Source: DASVFB01 sp963815965 (GTDB lineage: Bacteria > Actinomycetota > Thermoleophilia > Gaiellales > Gaiellaceae). Taken from it: DNA of 64,000 bases. This document shows, in pieces, positions 7,910 through 15,643 of the stretch. The position numbers were made by a program, and so were the translations under genes. Every line of letters starts with the position of its first letter. The first letter of the stretch is position 1. Below the pieces are notes generated by a model. That model made no database searches and had not been told where the DNA came from. It saw only the letters and a program-made list of their open reading frames with translations. The stretch lies in assembly GCA_963815965.1 (NCBI GenBank), contig CAWFIT010000007.1, forward strand, positions 66,164 through 130,163, written 5' to 3'.

Positions 7910-8724
7910 GGCGCCCTCACTTCGTCCTCGATACGGTCGGTGTACTTCTCGTACTCGCGTGTGACGGTGGAGAACTGGATGATCTTCTCCTGCCCGTGGT
8001 ACGGGTAGCGGCGCCACACGTCCACGTGCGACTCCTCCACCTCGATCACGTTGTAACAGGGTCGCGTGTGGCCGCGGAGACGAAGGGAGGAGACGGTACC
8101 CGCGTTGACGATGAACAGGTTCTCGAGCTTCCACGCGTACGGCACGTGCTTGTGCCCGCAGAGGACGAGGTCGACGCCGGAGCGCTGCAGGCATTCGATC
8201 GCGTCGCCGGCGTCGTAGACGATGTTGCGCTCGCGCCCGGTGCCGGGGACCGGCAGCAGGTGATGGTGAAGGACGAAGATGCGCAGGTCGGCTGGGTCGG
8301 AGAACTGCTCCTCGATCCACGGGTAGCGACCCCGTCCGATCTGCCCGTGGTCGAGATCCGGCTCGGTCGAGTCGACGGCGACGATCGTGACACCGTTCTT
8401 GCGCAGAACCGAACTGCGGCTGCCGAAGAGGTCGTCGAAGTGCACATAGCCGACGTTGCGCGAGTCGTGATTGCCGGGGATGACGACGAGCGATTCGCAC
8501 TCGATCTTGTCCAGGAACTCGCGCGCCTGCTGGTACTCGGGCCGGAAGCCGAACGTCGTCAGGTCGCCGGAGCACACGACGACCTCCGGCGCGAGGTCGT
8601 TGATCTCGTCGATCGCGCGCTCGAGCAGGCTAGGCACGAAGTACGGCCCCCCGCAGTGAATGTCGGAGATGTGGGCGATCCGGAAACAGCCGTCGTGCAT
8701 CTGGTCTGCAAAGTCTAGATTCAC
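7906..8724 (-). CDS. Calcineurin-like metallophosphoesterase
   Basis: A 272-residue metallophosphoesterase with the full two-metal motif set: ISDIHCGG near residue 18, CSGDL near 55, IPGNHDSRN near 86, LHHHLLPVPG near 152 and LCGHKH near 190. Such enzymes hydrolyse phosphomonoesters or diesters, including cyclic nucleotides. As first gene of the 2,3-DPG operon it may act on cyclic or bisphospho-glycerate, or on cAMP made by the cyclases nearby; both are inference. GTG at 8724 has an AGGA 9 bases upstream; ATG at 8700 is an alternative start. The promoter should lie in the 60 bases shared with the divergent DGPF gene. Confidence 0.85.
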   Translation of the reverse strand: MNLDFADQMHDGCFRIAHISDIHCGGPYFVPSLLERAIDEINDLAPEVVVCSGDLTTFGFRPEYQQAREFLDKIECESLVVIPGNHDSRNVGYVHFDDLFGSRSSVLRKNGVTIVAVDSTEPDLDHGQIGRGRYPWIEEQFSDPADLRIFVLHHHLLPVPGTGRERNIVYDAGDAIECLQRSGVDLVLCGHKHVPYAWKLENLFIVNAGTVSSLRLRGHTRPCYNVIEVEESHVDVWRRYPYHGQEKIIQFSTVTREYEKYTDRIEDEVRAP

Positions 8725-8784
8725 GACTGTCGATCCTGGCAATCCCCGTTCGTCGTACCCTCGAACCCGACGAAAGGAGATTTC

Positions 8785-9120
8785 GTGCAGTACATGCTTC
8801 TCATCTACTCGAGCGAGAACGGCGCCTCGGACGGCGACGAGGGCATCATCAAGCGCTACGGCGACTTCACGGAGGAGGTCCGCGACGGCGGCAAGCTCGT
8901 GACCGCCGATCGGCTCCAGCCCAGCTCCGCGGCCACGACGGTGCGCATCCGCAACGGCGAGACGCTCGTGACCGACGGGCCTTTCGCGGAGACGAAGGAG
9001 CAGCTCGGCGGCTACTACCTCCTCGAGTGCGAGAACATCGACGAGGCGCTGCAGTACGCCGCGAAGATCCCGACGGCCGAGTACGGGTCGATCGAGGTGC
9101 GTCCGGTCTGGGTGATGTAG
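8785..9120 (+). CDS. YCII-related DGPF domain protein
   Basis: A 111-residue protein with the YCII/DGPF fold (COG3795). It shows the naming motif VTDGPFAETKEQLGG near residue 65 and ends in EVRPVWVM. GTG at 8785 follows a good ribosome site, AAAGGAG. DGPF genes are regularly linked to ECF42 sigma factors, and here the sigma gene follows directly with overlapping ends. The biochemical function of DGPF proteins is not known; they are the usual targets or partners of the linked ECF42 factor. Confidence 0.9.
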   Translation: MQYMLLIYSSENGASDGDEGIIKRYGDFTEEVRDGGKLVTADRLQPSSAATTVRIRNGETLVTDGPFAETKEQLGGYYLLECENIDEALQYAAKIPTAEYGSIEVRPVWVM

Positions 9121-10319
9121 GCACCGTCGAGGCGGTCTTCCGCGCCGAGTACGGGCGCGTAGTCGCGACGTTGATCCGCGACCTGCGCGACATCGACCTT
9201 GCGGAAGACGCGCTCCAGGACGCGCTCGCGACTGCACTAGTCGCGTGGCCGCGCGCCGGGGTTCCCGCGAGCCCCGGCGCGTGGCTCACGGTCATTGCGC
9301 GGCGCAAGGCGATCGACCGCCTGCGCCGCGAGCGGCGCCTGGCCGAGCTCGTCACCGAACTGGAGCAGCAGACGGAGGAAGCGGTGGACGAAGAGACGAT
9401 CCCGGACGAGCGGCTTTCGCTGATCTTCACGTGCTGCCACCCGGCGCTCTCGCCGGACACGCAGGTGGCACTGACCCTGCGCCTGGTCGGCGGGCTGACG
9501 ACGGGCGAGATCGCCCGCGCGTTCCTGGTCGCCGAGGAGACGCTCGCGCAGCGGATCGTGCGCGCGAAGGCAAAGATCCGCACAGCCGGGATCCCGTACC
9601 GCGTCCCGCCAGACCATCTGCTGCCGGACCGACTCGGCGCGGCGCTGGCGGTCGTGTACCTCATCTTCAACGAGGGCTACAGCGCGACGTCGGGCGACGC
9701 CCTGACGCGCCCCGATCTGATGGCGGAGGCGATCCGCCTCGGCGGGATTCTCGCGGCGCTGATGCCGGACGAGGCGGAGGTGCTCGGGCTCGAGGCGCTG
9801 CTACTCCTCCAGGCGTCGCGGACGCGCGCCCGCAGCGGCTCGGACGGCGAGCTCGTGCTGCTGGACAACCAGGACCGCTCGTTGTGGGACCGCGACCTGA
9901 TCGCGCGCGGTGTCGCGCTGCTCGACCGCGCGCTCGCGCTGCGTCGGCCCGGCCCCTACCAGCTGCAGGCGGCGATCGCCGCGCTGCACGCCCGGGCTCG
10001 TGAGCCCGGCGAGACGGACTGGACAGAGATCGCGCTGCTCTACGGCGAGCTCGCGCGGCTACAGCCGTCACCGGTCGTCGAGTTGAATCGTGCGGTCGCC
10101 GTTGCGATGGCCGAAAGCCCCGCGGCGGGGCTCGAACTGCTCGACGACCTGCCGCTCGAGCGCTATCACCTCTTCCACTCTGCGCGAGCCGACCTGCTGC
10201 GACGGGAGGGACGCATCGACGAGGCGCGGGCGGCGTACGAGCGCGCCCGCGAGCTGGTGACGAACGAGCCGGAGCGCGCGTTTCTCTCGCGGCGGATCGC
10301 CGAGCTCGACCCTGCCTGA
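9027..10319 (+). CDS. ECF42-type RNA polymerase sigma factor with C-terminal TPR domain
   Basis: An ECF sigma factor of the ECF42/COG4941 class. Sigma region 2 runs from VEAVFRAEYGRVVATLIRDL through AEDALQDALATAL. Region 4 contains LTLRLVGGLTTGEIARAFLV and LAQRIVRAKAKI. The long C-terminal extension (about 200-395 of the homologous part) with LLDRALALRRPGPYQLQAAIAALHA acts in place of an anti-sigma factor in this class. Homology begins only at about 9121, just after the DGPF stop, but no ATG, GTG or TTG occurs there in frame. The only usual start is GTG 9027, which would overlap the DGPF gene by 94 bases. A CTG near 9106 is another option. Confidence 0.88.
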   Translation: MREHRRGAAVRREDPDGRVRVDRGASGLGDVGTVEAVFRAEYGRVVATLIRDLRDIDLAEDALQDALATALVAWPRAGVPASPGAWLTVIARRKAIDRLRRERRLAELVTELEQQTEEAVDEETIPDERLSLIFTCCHPALSPDTQVALTLRLVGGLTTGEIARAFLVAEETLAQRIVRAKAKIRTAGIPYRVPPDHLLPDRLGAALAVVYLIFNEGYSATSGDALTRPDLMAEAIRLGGILAALMPDEAEVLGLEALLLLQASRTRARSGSDGELVLLDNQDRSLWDRDLIARGVALLDRALALRRPGPYQLQAAIAALHARAREPGETDWTEIALLYGELARLQPSPVVELNRAVAVAMAESPAAGLELLDDLPLERYHLFHSARADLLRREGRIDEARAAYERARELVTNEPERAFLSRRIAELDPA

Positions 10320-10351
10320 GCGTCGTCCGAAGGCCTCCCTAGACTTCTCGT

Positions 10352-10388
10352 GGAATGGCGCTGGAAATGCCTCATTTCCAGGCATTCC
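10352..10388 (+). promoter_or_regulatory. Hairpin covering the start codon of the nuclease-like gene
   Basis: CTGGAAATG (10361-10369), a CCT loop, then CATTTCCAG (10373-10381) form a perfect 9-bp stem. An outer GGAATG (10352-10357) can pair with CATTCC (10383-10388) across a small internal loop. Both possible ATG starts (10355 and 10367) lie inside the stem, so folding of the mRNA would hide the start. A protein operator of the same symmetry is an alternative reading. Confidence 0.5.
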
Positions 10389-10723
10389 GTGGGGAGGGTC
10401 AACCTCGGTTCGCGAATCGCGCGGAGTTGGAGTGCGCGAAGCTCCTCGACTACTACGGAGTGCCCTGGGAGTACGAGCCCCGAACCTTCGTCCTCGAGAC
10501 GGACGCCGAGGGGCGCGTGACCGAGGCGTTCACGCCCGACTTCTTCCTCCCCGAGCAGGATCTCTACCTGGAGATCACCTTCATGAAGCAGCCGCTCGTG
10601 ACGCGCAAGAACCGCAAGCTGCGCAAACTCCGCGAGCGCTATCCGAACGTGAACGCGAAGCTCTTCTACAAGCGCGACGTCGAGCGGCTCGCCGAGCGCC
10701 TGCGCGTGGACCTCGCGTCGTGA
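10355..10723 (+). CDS. Small PD-(D/E)XK-like protein of unknown function
   Basis: A 122-residue protein not assigned to a named family. It has the arrangement of a restriction-endonuclease-like fold: an early acidic helix (NRAELECAKLLDYYGV), then YEPRTF, then FTPDFFLPE followed after a short turn by LYLEITFMK. This gives a Glu...Pro-Asp...Glu-x-Thr series; the catalytic Lys of ExK is Thr here, with Lys two residues later. The C-terminus is basic. It ends in a GTGA overlap with the hpt-like gene, so the two are probably co-translated. ATG 10355 is used; ATG 10367 is possible. Nuclease activity is a hypothesis. Confidence 0.65.
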   Translation: MALEMPHFQAFRGEGQPRFANRAELECAKLLDYYGVPWEYEPRTFVLETDAEGRVTEAFTPDFFLPEQDLYLEITFMKQPLVTRKNRKLRKLRERYPNVNAKLFYKRDVERLAERLRVDLAS

Positions 10724-11232
10724 GCGCCGGCGAGACGTACCTGACGGCGAGCCAGCTGCTCGCACGCGCGCACGAACTCGGCGCCGAGATCACGCGCGAC
10801 TACGAAGGGCGCGACGTCGTGCTCGTCGTGCCACTCCGCGGCTGCTTTGTCTTCGCCGTCGATCTCTCGCGCGCGATCCTGCTGCCGCACGAGCTGGACT
10901 TCGTCGAGCTCGAGCCGTTTCACCGCGGGGAGCGCGGCGTGCGGCTCGTCAAGGATCTCGACGGAGACATTCGCAACCGCCACGTGCTGATCGCGGTCGA
11001 CGTTGTCGACACCGGCCTGACGATGCACTACCTCTGCCGCACCCTGCGGCTGCGCAACCCGGCCTCCATCTCGATCGCGGCCTTGCTCGACCGCCCGTAC
11101 CGGCGACTCGTCGACGACCTGCCGGTCGGCTACGTCGGCTTCACCGTTCCCGACGAGCTCTTCGTCGGCTACGGCTTCGACCTCGACGAGCGCTACCGCA
11201 ACCTGCCCGACCTCCACATTCGCGCGGCCTAA
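10720..11232 (+). CDS. Hypoxanthine phosphoribosyltransferase-like protein
   Basis: A 170-residue PRTase-fold protein closest to hypoxanthine-guanine phosphoribosyltransferase, which salvages purines with PRPP. It shows the PPi loop VVPLRGCFVF, the flexible-loop flank VRLVKDLDGDI, and the PRPP motif region VLIAVDVVDTGLTM. That last motif normally reads V-E-D-x-x-D-T-G; here the conserved Glu is Val. The end, VGYGFDLDERYRNLPD, matches the purine-binding and C-terminal part of Hpt. It starts at GTG 10720, overlapping the preceding stop. It may be a true but variant Hpt or a PRTase with another role. Confidence 0.8.
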   Translation: MSAGETYLTASQLLARAHELGAEITRDYEGRDVVLVVPLRGCFVFAVDLSRAILLPHELDFVELEPFHRGERGVRLVKDLDGDIRNRHVLIAVDVVDTGLTMHYLCRTLRLRNPASISIAALLDRPYRRLVDDLPVGYVGFTVPDELFVGYGFDLDERYRNLPDLHIRAA

Positions 11233-11307
11233 GCCCTTGTGCGTTCGGGCGACGGCGCGTACCCTTTGCAAAAAAGGCAACTGCGGCCTATCGACAGGAG
11301 GATCGGT

Positions 11308-12342
11308 TTGAGCGAATTGACTCATCCGGTGGCCGCAGCGCAGCCCGCAAAAGCGCAGTCGTCGGTCCGCGAATCGCTGAGGTCGCACGTCTCGCGCGCG
11401 CCCTCGTTCACCGAGCTCGTCTACGCGCACTTCGCCTGGTGGAACCAGGATCACAAAGCGAACGGCTCGGGAGACGCGACCGATGCGTACCGCGAGACGC
11501 TCACGCGCTTCGAAGAGCGCCACGGCGAGGTCATCACCTCCTACTGGTGCTCGCACGTGGAAAGCGCCGCGGCCCTTACGGAGAAGCCCGGGCGGTTCTC
11601 CTGGTCCACGCCCGTGTCGACGTTCCACCGAGAGACTGACTGGGCGACGCAAAACGCGCCCGACATTGCCCGCGAGCTCTACCGCTGCGACGAGCTGGCA
11701 GTTCGCGCGCGCATCGTCCTGCGAGGCGTGCGCCAGCACATCTGCCTGCGCCTGGTCATGTCGTCGGCCGCACACCTGCTCGCGCTCGTCGACGCCAGGG
11801 CCGCGCACAGTGACGAGGCCAAGGTGGCCGCGACGCTCGAGCAGGAGCGCAAGCGGCTCGACAAGACGGAGGAGTACTACTGCCAGGCCGCGAACGGGCA
11901 GGCGCAGATCGTCTACTTCACCGGGATGATCTCGGTCGCCGCACTGATCTCGGCCGTGTCACTCCTCGTGCTCTCGTTCGACTGGGCCGGAGGAGTGGCC
12001 GCGTTGATCGCGGGCTCCGTCGGCGCCGTCGTCAGCGTCATCCAGCGCATCAACTCGGGCCACTTCGAGCTGGAGTACGACGTCGGGCGACCGTACGCGT
12101 TCTTCCTCGGCGGGTTGCGTCCGCTGATCGGCGGCGCCTTCGCTGTCGTGATCGCGTTCGCGTTCACGAGCGGCGTCCTCCACCTGCCGCTCTCGAGCGA
12201 TCACACCGACTCGCAGCAGCGGCTGGCGCTCGTCGTGCTCAGCTTCATCGCCGGCTTCAGCGAGCGCTGGGCCCAGGACACGCTCGCGGCAGTCGCGCCT
12301 GTCGCAGCGCAGCCGAAGCCGCAGCCAAACGCCGACAAATAA
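11308..12342 (+). CDS. Membrane protein of an in-window paralogous family (copy A)
   Basis: A 344-residue protein with a soluble N-terminal half, a helix-rich EYYCQAANGQAQIVYFTGM segment (about 190-210), then about four hydrophobic segments, and a GFSERWAQDTLAAV end followed by a Pro/Lys tail. It is clearly related to the protein at 58225-58983, sharing YY-x-A, IVYF-x-GM, GAVVSVIQRI and FIAGFSER. TTG at 11308 is preferred because AGGAGG sits 6 bases upstream; a GTG at 11239 is further back. Function is unknown. The GFSER signature after the last membrane span is the most conserved point. Confidence 0.8.
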   Translation: MSELTHPVAAAQPAKAQSSVRESLRSHVSRAPSFTELVYAHFAWWNQDHKANGSGDATDAYRETLTRFEERHGEVITSYWCSHVESAAALTEKPGRFSWSTPVSTFHRETDWATQNAPDIARELYRCDELAVRARIVLRGVRQHICLRLVMSSAAHLLALVDARAAHSDEAKVAATLEQERKRLDKTEEYYCQAANGQAQIVYFTGMISVAALISAVSLLVLSFDWAGGVAALIAGSVGAVVSVIQRINSGHFELEYDVGRPYAFFLGGLRPLIGGAFAVVIAFAFTSGVLHLPLSSDHTDSQQRLALVVLSFIAGFSERWAQDTLAAVAPVAAQPKPQPNADK

Positions 12343-12349
12343 CGGACGA

Positions 12350-12380
12350 GAGGCGGCTGCGCGACAGGCGCAGCCGCCTC
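12350..12380 (+). terminator. Strong hairpin terminator
   Basis: GAGGCGGCTGCG, a 7-base loop, then CGCAGCCGCCTC form a perfect 12-bp GC stem 8 bases after the membrane protein stop. There is no clear T run, as often in high-GC actinobacteria. It also lies at the 3' side of the papain remnant on the other strand, so it may act both ways. Confidence 0.75.
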
Positions 12381-12390
12381 GGTCGTCCAC

Positions 12391-12610
12391 CTACGGCTTG
12401 AAGCTGTCGTTGTCGGTCCAGTCCTGCTTCGTCAGCGACCAGAAGTCGACCGCGAGCTGCTGCAGGACGTACTCGTAGGGACGCGCGGCGCAGCCGTGGT
12501 CGCCCCAGCTCGGGGCCCCACGAGTTGCGGATCAGCAACGCACCGTTCGATTTCGCTCCGGACGCCGCGTTCGTGATCGAGGAGGTCTTAGCCGGCGGCG
12601 ACTTCGGTCT
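12391..12610 (-). pseudogene. 3' remnant of a papain-family (C1A) cysteine peptidase
   Basis: The minus strand encodes ITNAASGAKSNG, then ALLIRNSWGP, and after one extra C SWGDHGCAARPYEYVL and QQLAVDFWSLTKQDW up to a TAG at 12391. This is the C-terminal quarter of bacterial papain-type peptidases, including the active-site Asn (RNSWG). The catalytic Cys and His portions are missing, because the frame meets a stop at about 12611 inside the patatin-like gene. The fragment therefore has no start of its own and is a truncated relic directly behind that gene. Confidence 0.75.
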
Positions 12611-14901
12611 TCAGTGCGCGCACCGTCTCGCCCACGTGCGTCAGCGCGGCTTCGTCCTCGTCGAGAATCGCCGCGAACGCGCGCAAGCACCAGTGCCTGT
12701 ACTGCTTGTGATCCTTGCCGAGCAGGATCCCGACGAGATGGGCGGCGCCGTCGAGCCTTCCCCAGAGATAGTCGTTCTCGCGGGCGGTACGGTCGAAGAA
12801 GGCCCAGAAGTGCATCAGGCGCTTGCCCTGCACCTTCTCCGCCGGCGGTGTCTTCAGCACCCGTGCCTCGTACGGGCTCATTCGCTGAACCTTGAGCTCG
12901 TCGTTCTCACCCGCGTCGGAGAGCGCCTGAATCGGGTACAGGAGGACGTCCCAGAGCGGGAAGCCGAGATAGCGGACGAGCATGTCGCGGCGCCTGTCGG
13001 GATGCCACTCGCGAGAGAGCTCGTACAACTCGCCGTAGAGCTTGGCCGAGAAGCCGTCGAGGGCTTTGCCGAGGAAGTCGTGGAGCTCCTTCTCGGAAGT
13101 CTCGAGATCCGCGCGGTGCAGCTCGAGGTACGCATCGGCGTCGAGGCCGGTGTCGAAGAGGAATGTCCTGATTCCGTCCTCGGGGAAGCACTTCTTGATG
13201 TGCGCGCTCAGCGCCTCGCCGAAGTCGTCGCCGCCCATCGTCCGCCGTAGCGCCTCGACCGCGTCGTACAGGATCTGCTTGCCGCGGTCGAGGTCGGCGC
13301 GCGGAGGGATGTCCGGCTTGTCGCGCGCCAGGTCGCGGTACCACCAGCGCAGAGCCGACGTGACGAAGCGCAGGCGGCGCTCCTGGTAGCCGAGGTCGAA
13401 GTGGCGAAGGAACTGGACCTGCAGCTCGGTGGGCTCTGGCTCCTGGGTGAACAGCCCGCGCTTGTTTGCCCAGAGGCGCAGGACGCTTCGCACAAGCTGG
13501 GCGTGATTCGAATCGTCGGGGAAATCGCAGACGTTGCACACCGTGTCGGCGTAGCGATCGACGGTGCCGCTGATCTTCAGGCGCAGGTACGTGGCGTACG
13601 CGAGCCCGGCCTCTTCGACCGTGCGCTTGTTGATCGTGGCCGTCCATTCGGCGAGCTTCGCGCTCTGAGCGTCCTCGGGAACGCCGTCCGCGGAGCCGAC
13701 GACGCCCCCGACGAAGTCGGCCACGCCGGAGAAGCTGGTCTCGATCACGTCCCTGATCCGGCTCACCCGGGCGTTGTGGGTCCTGACGTCGAGGAGGTCG
13801 TCGAGGATCGGCTCGTGCCGCGGAATGCCGCTCGACGGCGGCGAGGATCGCCGCAAGCGTGCCGGGCGCCTTCTTCGGCGGCGGGGGCTTACCGGGCCCG
13901 GAGAGAAAGCGCTCGCCCGGGTCGGGCTCGAGGTAGAGCAGTCTCCGTTCGACCTCGACGTCCGCCCGCCGGGCCTTGATGGCGTCGATCGCCCAGCCGA
14001 ACGGCTTGTTGTCGAGCACGCCCCCGTCGACGTAGTACGTGTTCTCCGGCAGCGCTCCAGCAAGCCGGTAGCCGCGGAAGCAGCGGTTCAGATCGTTGAG
14101 ATCGGCGTTCGGCACCCACTTCCGGAAGTCTCCGATGCTGACCGGCGGGAAGACGCCGGGGAAGCACGACGTCGTTCGCGCCGCAAAGGCCAGGCTGCCG
14201 TTGTCGGCCGGTTTGAACTGGTCGCGCGAGCCCCGCACGTACGTGAACGCCAGCGCGTGGCGGTGCCGCGAGTCGTGCACGATCCGCGGATCGAAGATCG
14301 GCACCTGCCGGTCGTAGCCGTAGAAGTCCGTGATCGTCACGTAGAGGTCGAGCCTGCCGTCCTCCGGCACGAGCGTCTCGATGCTGCCCGGCTCGCTGCC
14401 GCCGGCGTCCATCCCCTCGAGCGCCTCGAACAGCCAGCGCGCCATGGCGTCGCCGCGGAGCGGTGACTTGCGCAGAGACCGCGGCAGCAGTAGGAAGAAG
14501 CGCAGCTTGACCGGCAGCCACGTCGGCAGCAGCACCAACTGGCTCATGTCGCCGCGCTCGAACCAGAGATCGCGCAGTGCGTCCTGCGAGAGGTTGTGCG
14601 CGATCGCCTTCGTCAGGTAGATGCCGTTGATGCCGCCGGCCGACGTCCCGGCGACGACATCGACGACGACGCGCGTCTGGACGCCGTCGTTCTCCTTCGC
14701 CAGCGCGGCGAGCAATTCGGCGTAGACCGACTCGGTCGGCGCGTCCTTGTCGGCAGCGTGCCCAGCCTCGACCAGCGCCGATGCTTTGACGAGCCTGTGC
14801 AGCTCCTTCGTGACGCCGTGCATGTAGATGGCAAGCGACGATCCGCCGTAACACACGACGCCCAGTCGCAACTCTTTGGTGCCCCCACCCTCACTCGACA
14901 T
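12588..14901 (-). CDS. Patatin-like phospholipase with C-terminal DUF3376-type region (frameshifted)
   Basis: Patatin-type acyl hydrolase of the actinobacterial patatin-related family (about 770 residues if restored). The N-terminal frame gives the oxyanion strand GVVCYGGSSLAIYMHG, nucleophile elbow AGTSAGGINGIYL, and the dyad segment YYVDGGVLDNKPF with the catalytic Asp. The C-terminal frame gives the long helical region typical of this family (IRDVIETSF, LYPIQALSD, FDRTARENDYLWGRLDGAAH). The join is a one-base excess near 13828, where GCCGCCGTCGAGC would read through as GCCGCGTCGAGC. All catalytic residues are upstream of the break. A sequencing error is as likely as a real mutation. Confidence 0.85.
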
Positions 14902-15007
14902 GCGGCTGGGCCGAGCATAGAAGAACGCGGCTCTTGGCGCCGTCGTCTCTTAGGGCTACGCTGTATTTGAACTGCGGCTGCACGGACCGGCCGAAGGAGG
15001 GGAACAA

Positions 15008-15643
15008 ATGAGATCGCGCACATTTGCGTCGGCGATAGTCGTGGTGGCGGTGGGCGCGGCGGTCGGCCTGTTCGGCCGGATGACGCCGGCGCACACTGCG
15101 CCAACTGTTCCGCTCGGGCTGTGCGGTACCGAGCGCTGGTCTGTCAAGACGCTCACGGATACGGCCGCCTCGAAGATCGCCTTTGCCACTTTGAAGTCGA
15201 GGACGATCGAGAAGTTGCGTCACCTGAAACCACCTTTGATCTTGAAGGCGACGACGACGCGCCGGCCCGGGACGGAGCGCTCCGTATACCACGTGACCGC
15301 GCGGCTGATGGCGATGCGGCGCGAGGACGACTCGGACATCCACCTCGTGCTCGCAGACCCGAAGCTCGGCGGAAGCATGATCGCGGAGTTCCCCGCCTCG
15401 TCGTGCACGGTCGGCGCCGACGCGAAGGAACGAAAGGCGATGGACAGCGCACGCGACGATCTCGCTGCCGCTTGCGGCGGCCTGCCTGCGTCGACCCCGC
15501 GGACGCTGACCGGCACAGCAACGCTGACGGGCGTCGGCTTCTTCGATCCGATCCACGGTCAGGCGGGCGTCGCACCGAACGGGATCGAGCTGCATCCGGT
15601 GCTGTCCTTCACGAGCGCGAACTGCAAGCGCGTGAAGGCCTAG
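15008..15643 (+). CDS. Secreted conserved protein of unknown function
   Basis: A 211-residue protein with a typical signal peptide (MRSRTFASAIVVVAVGAAVG, then a cleavage region near AHTAP). The mature part contains ERWSVKTLTD, YHVTARLMAM, EDDSDIHLVLADP, MIAEFPASSC and TGVGFFDPIHGQAGVAPNGI. Similar secreted actinobacterial proteins with EDDSDIHLV and GFFD-x-x-HGQ motifs are common, but their role is not known. Four cysteines could form disulfides. It is convergent with the hydrolase gene, with a 4-bp stop overlap. Confidence 0.8.
   Translation: MRSRTFASAIVVVAVGAAVGLFGRMTPAHTAPTVPLGLCGTERWSVKTLTDTAASKIAFATLKSRTIEKLRHLKPPLILKATTTRRPGTERSVYHVTARLMAMRREDDSDIHLVLADPKLGGSMIAEFPASSCTVGADAKERKAMDSARDDLAAACGGLPASTPRTLTGTATLTGVGFFDPIHGQAGVAPNGIELHPVLSFTSANCKRVKA

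Noticed and set aside
7996..8718. 240-codon plus-strand frame opposite the metallophosphoesterase
   Set aside because: No domain pattern; the minus strand shows all metallophosphoesterase motifs.
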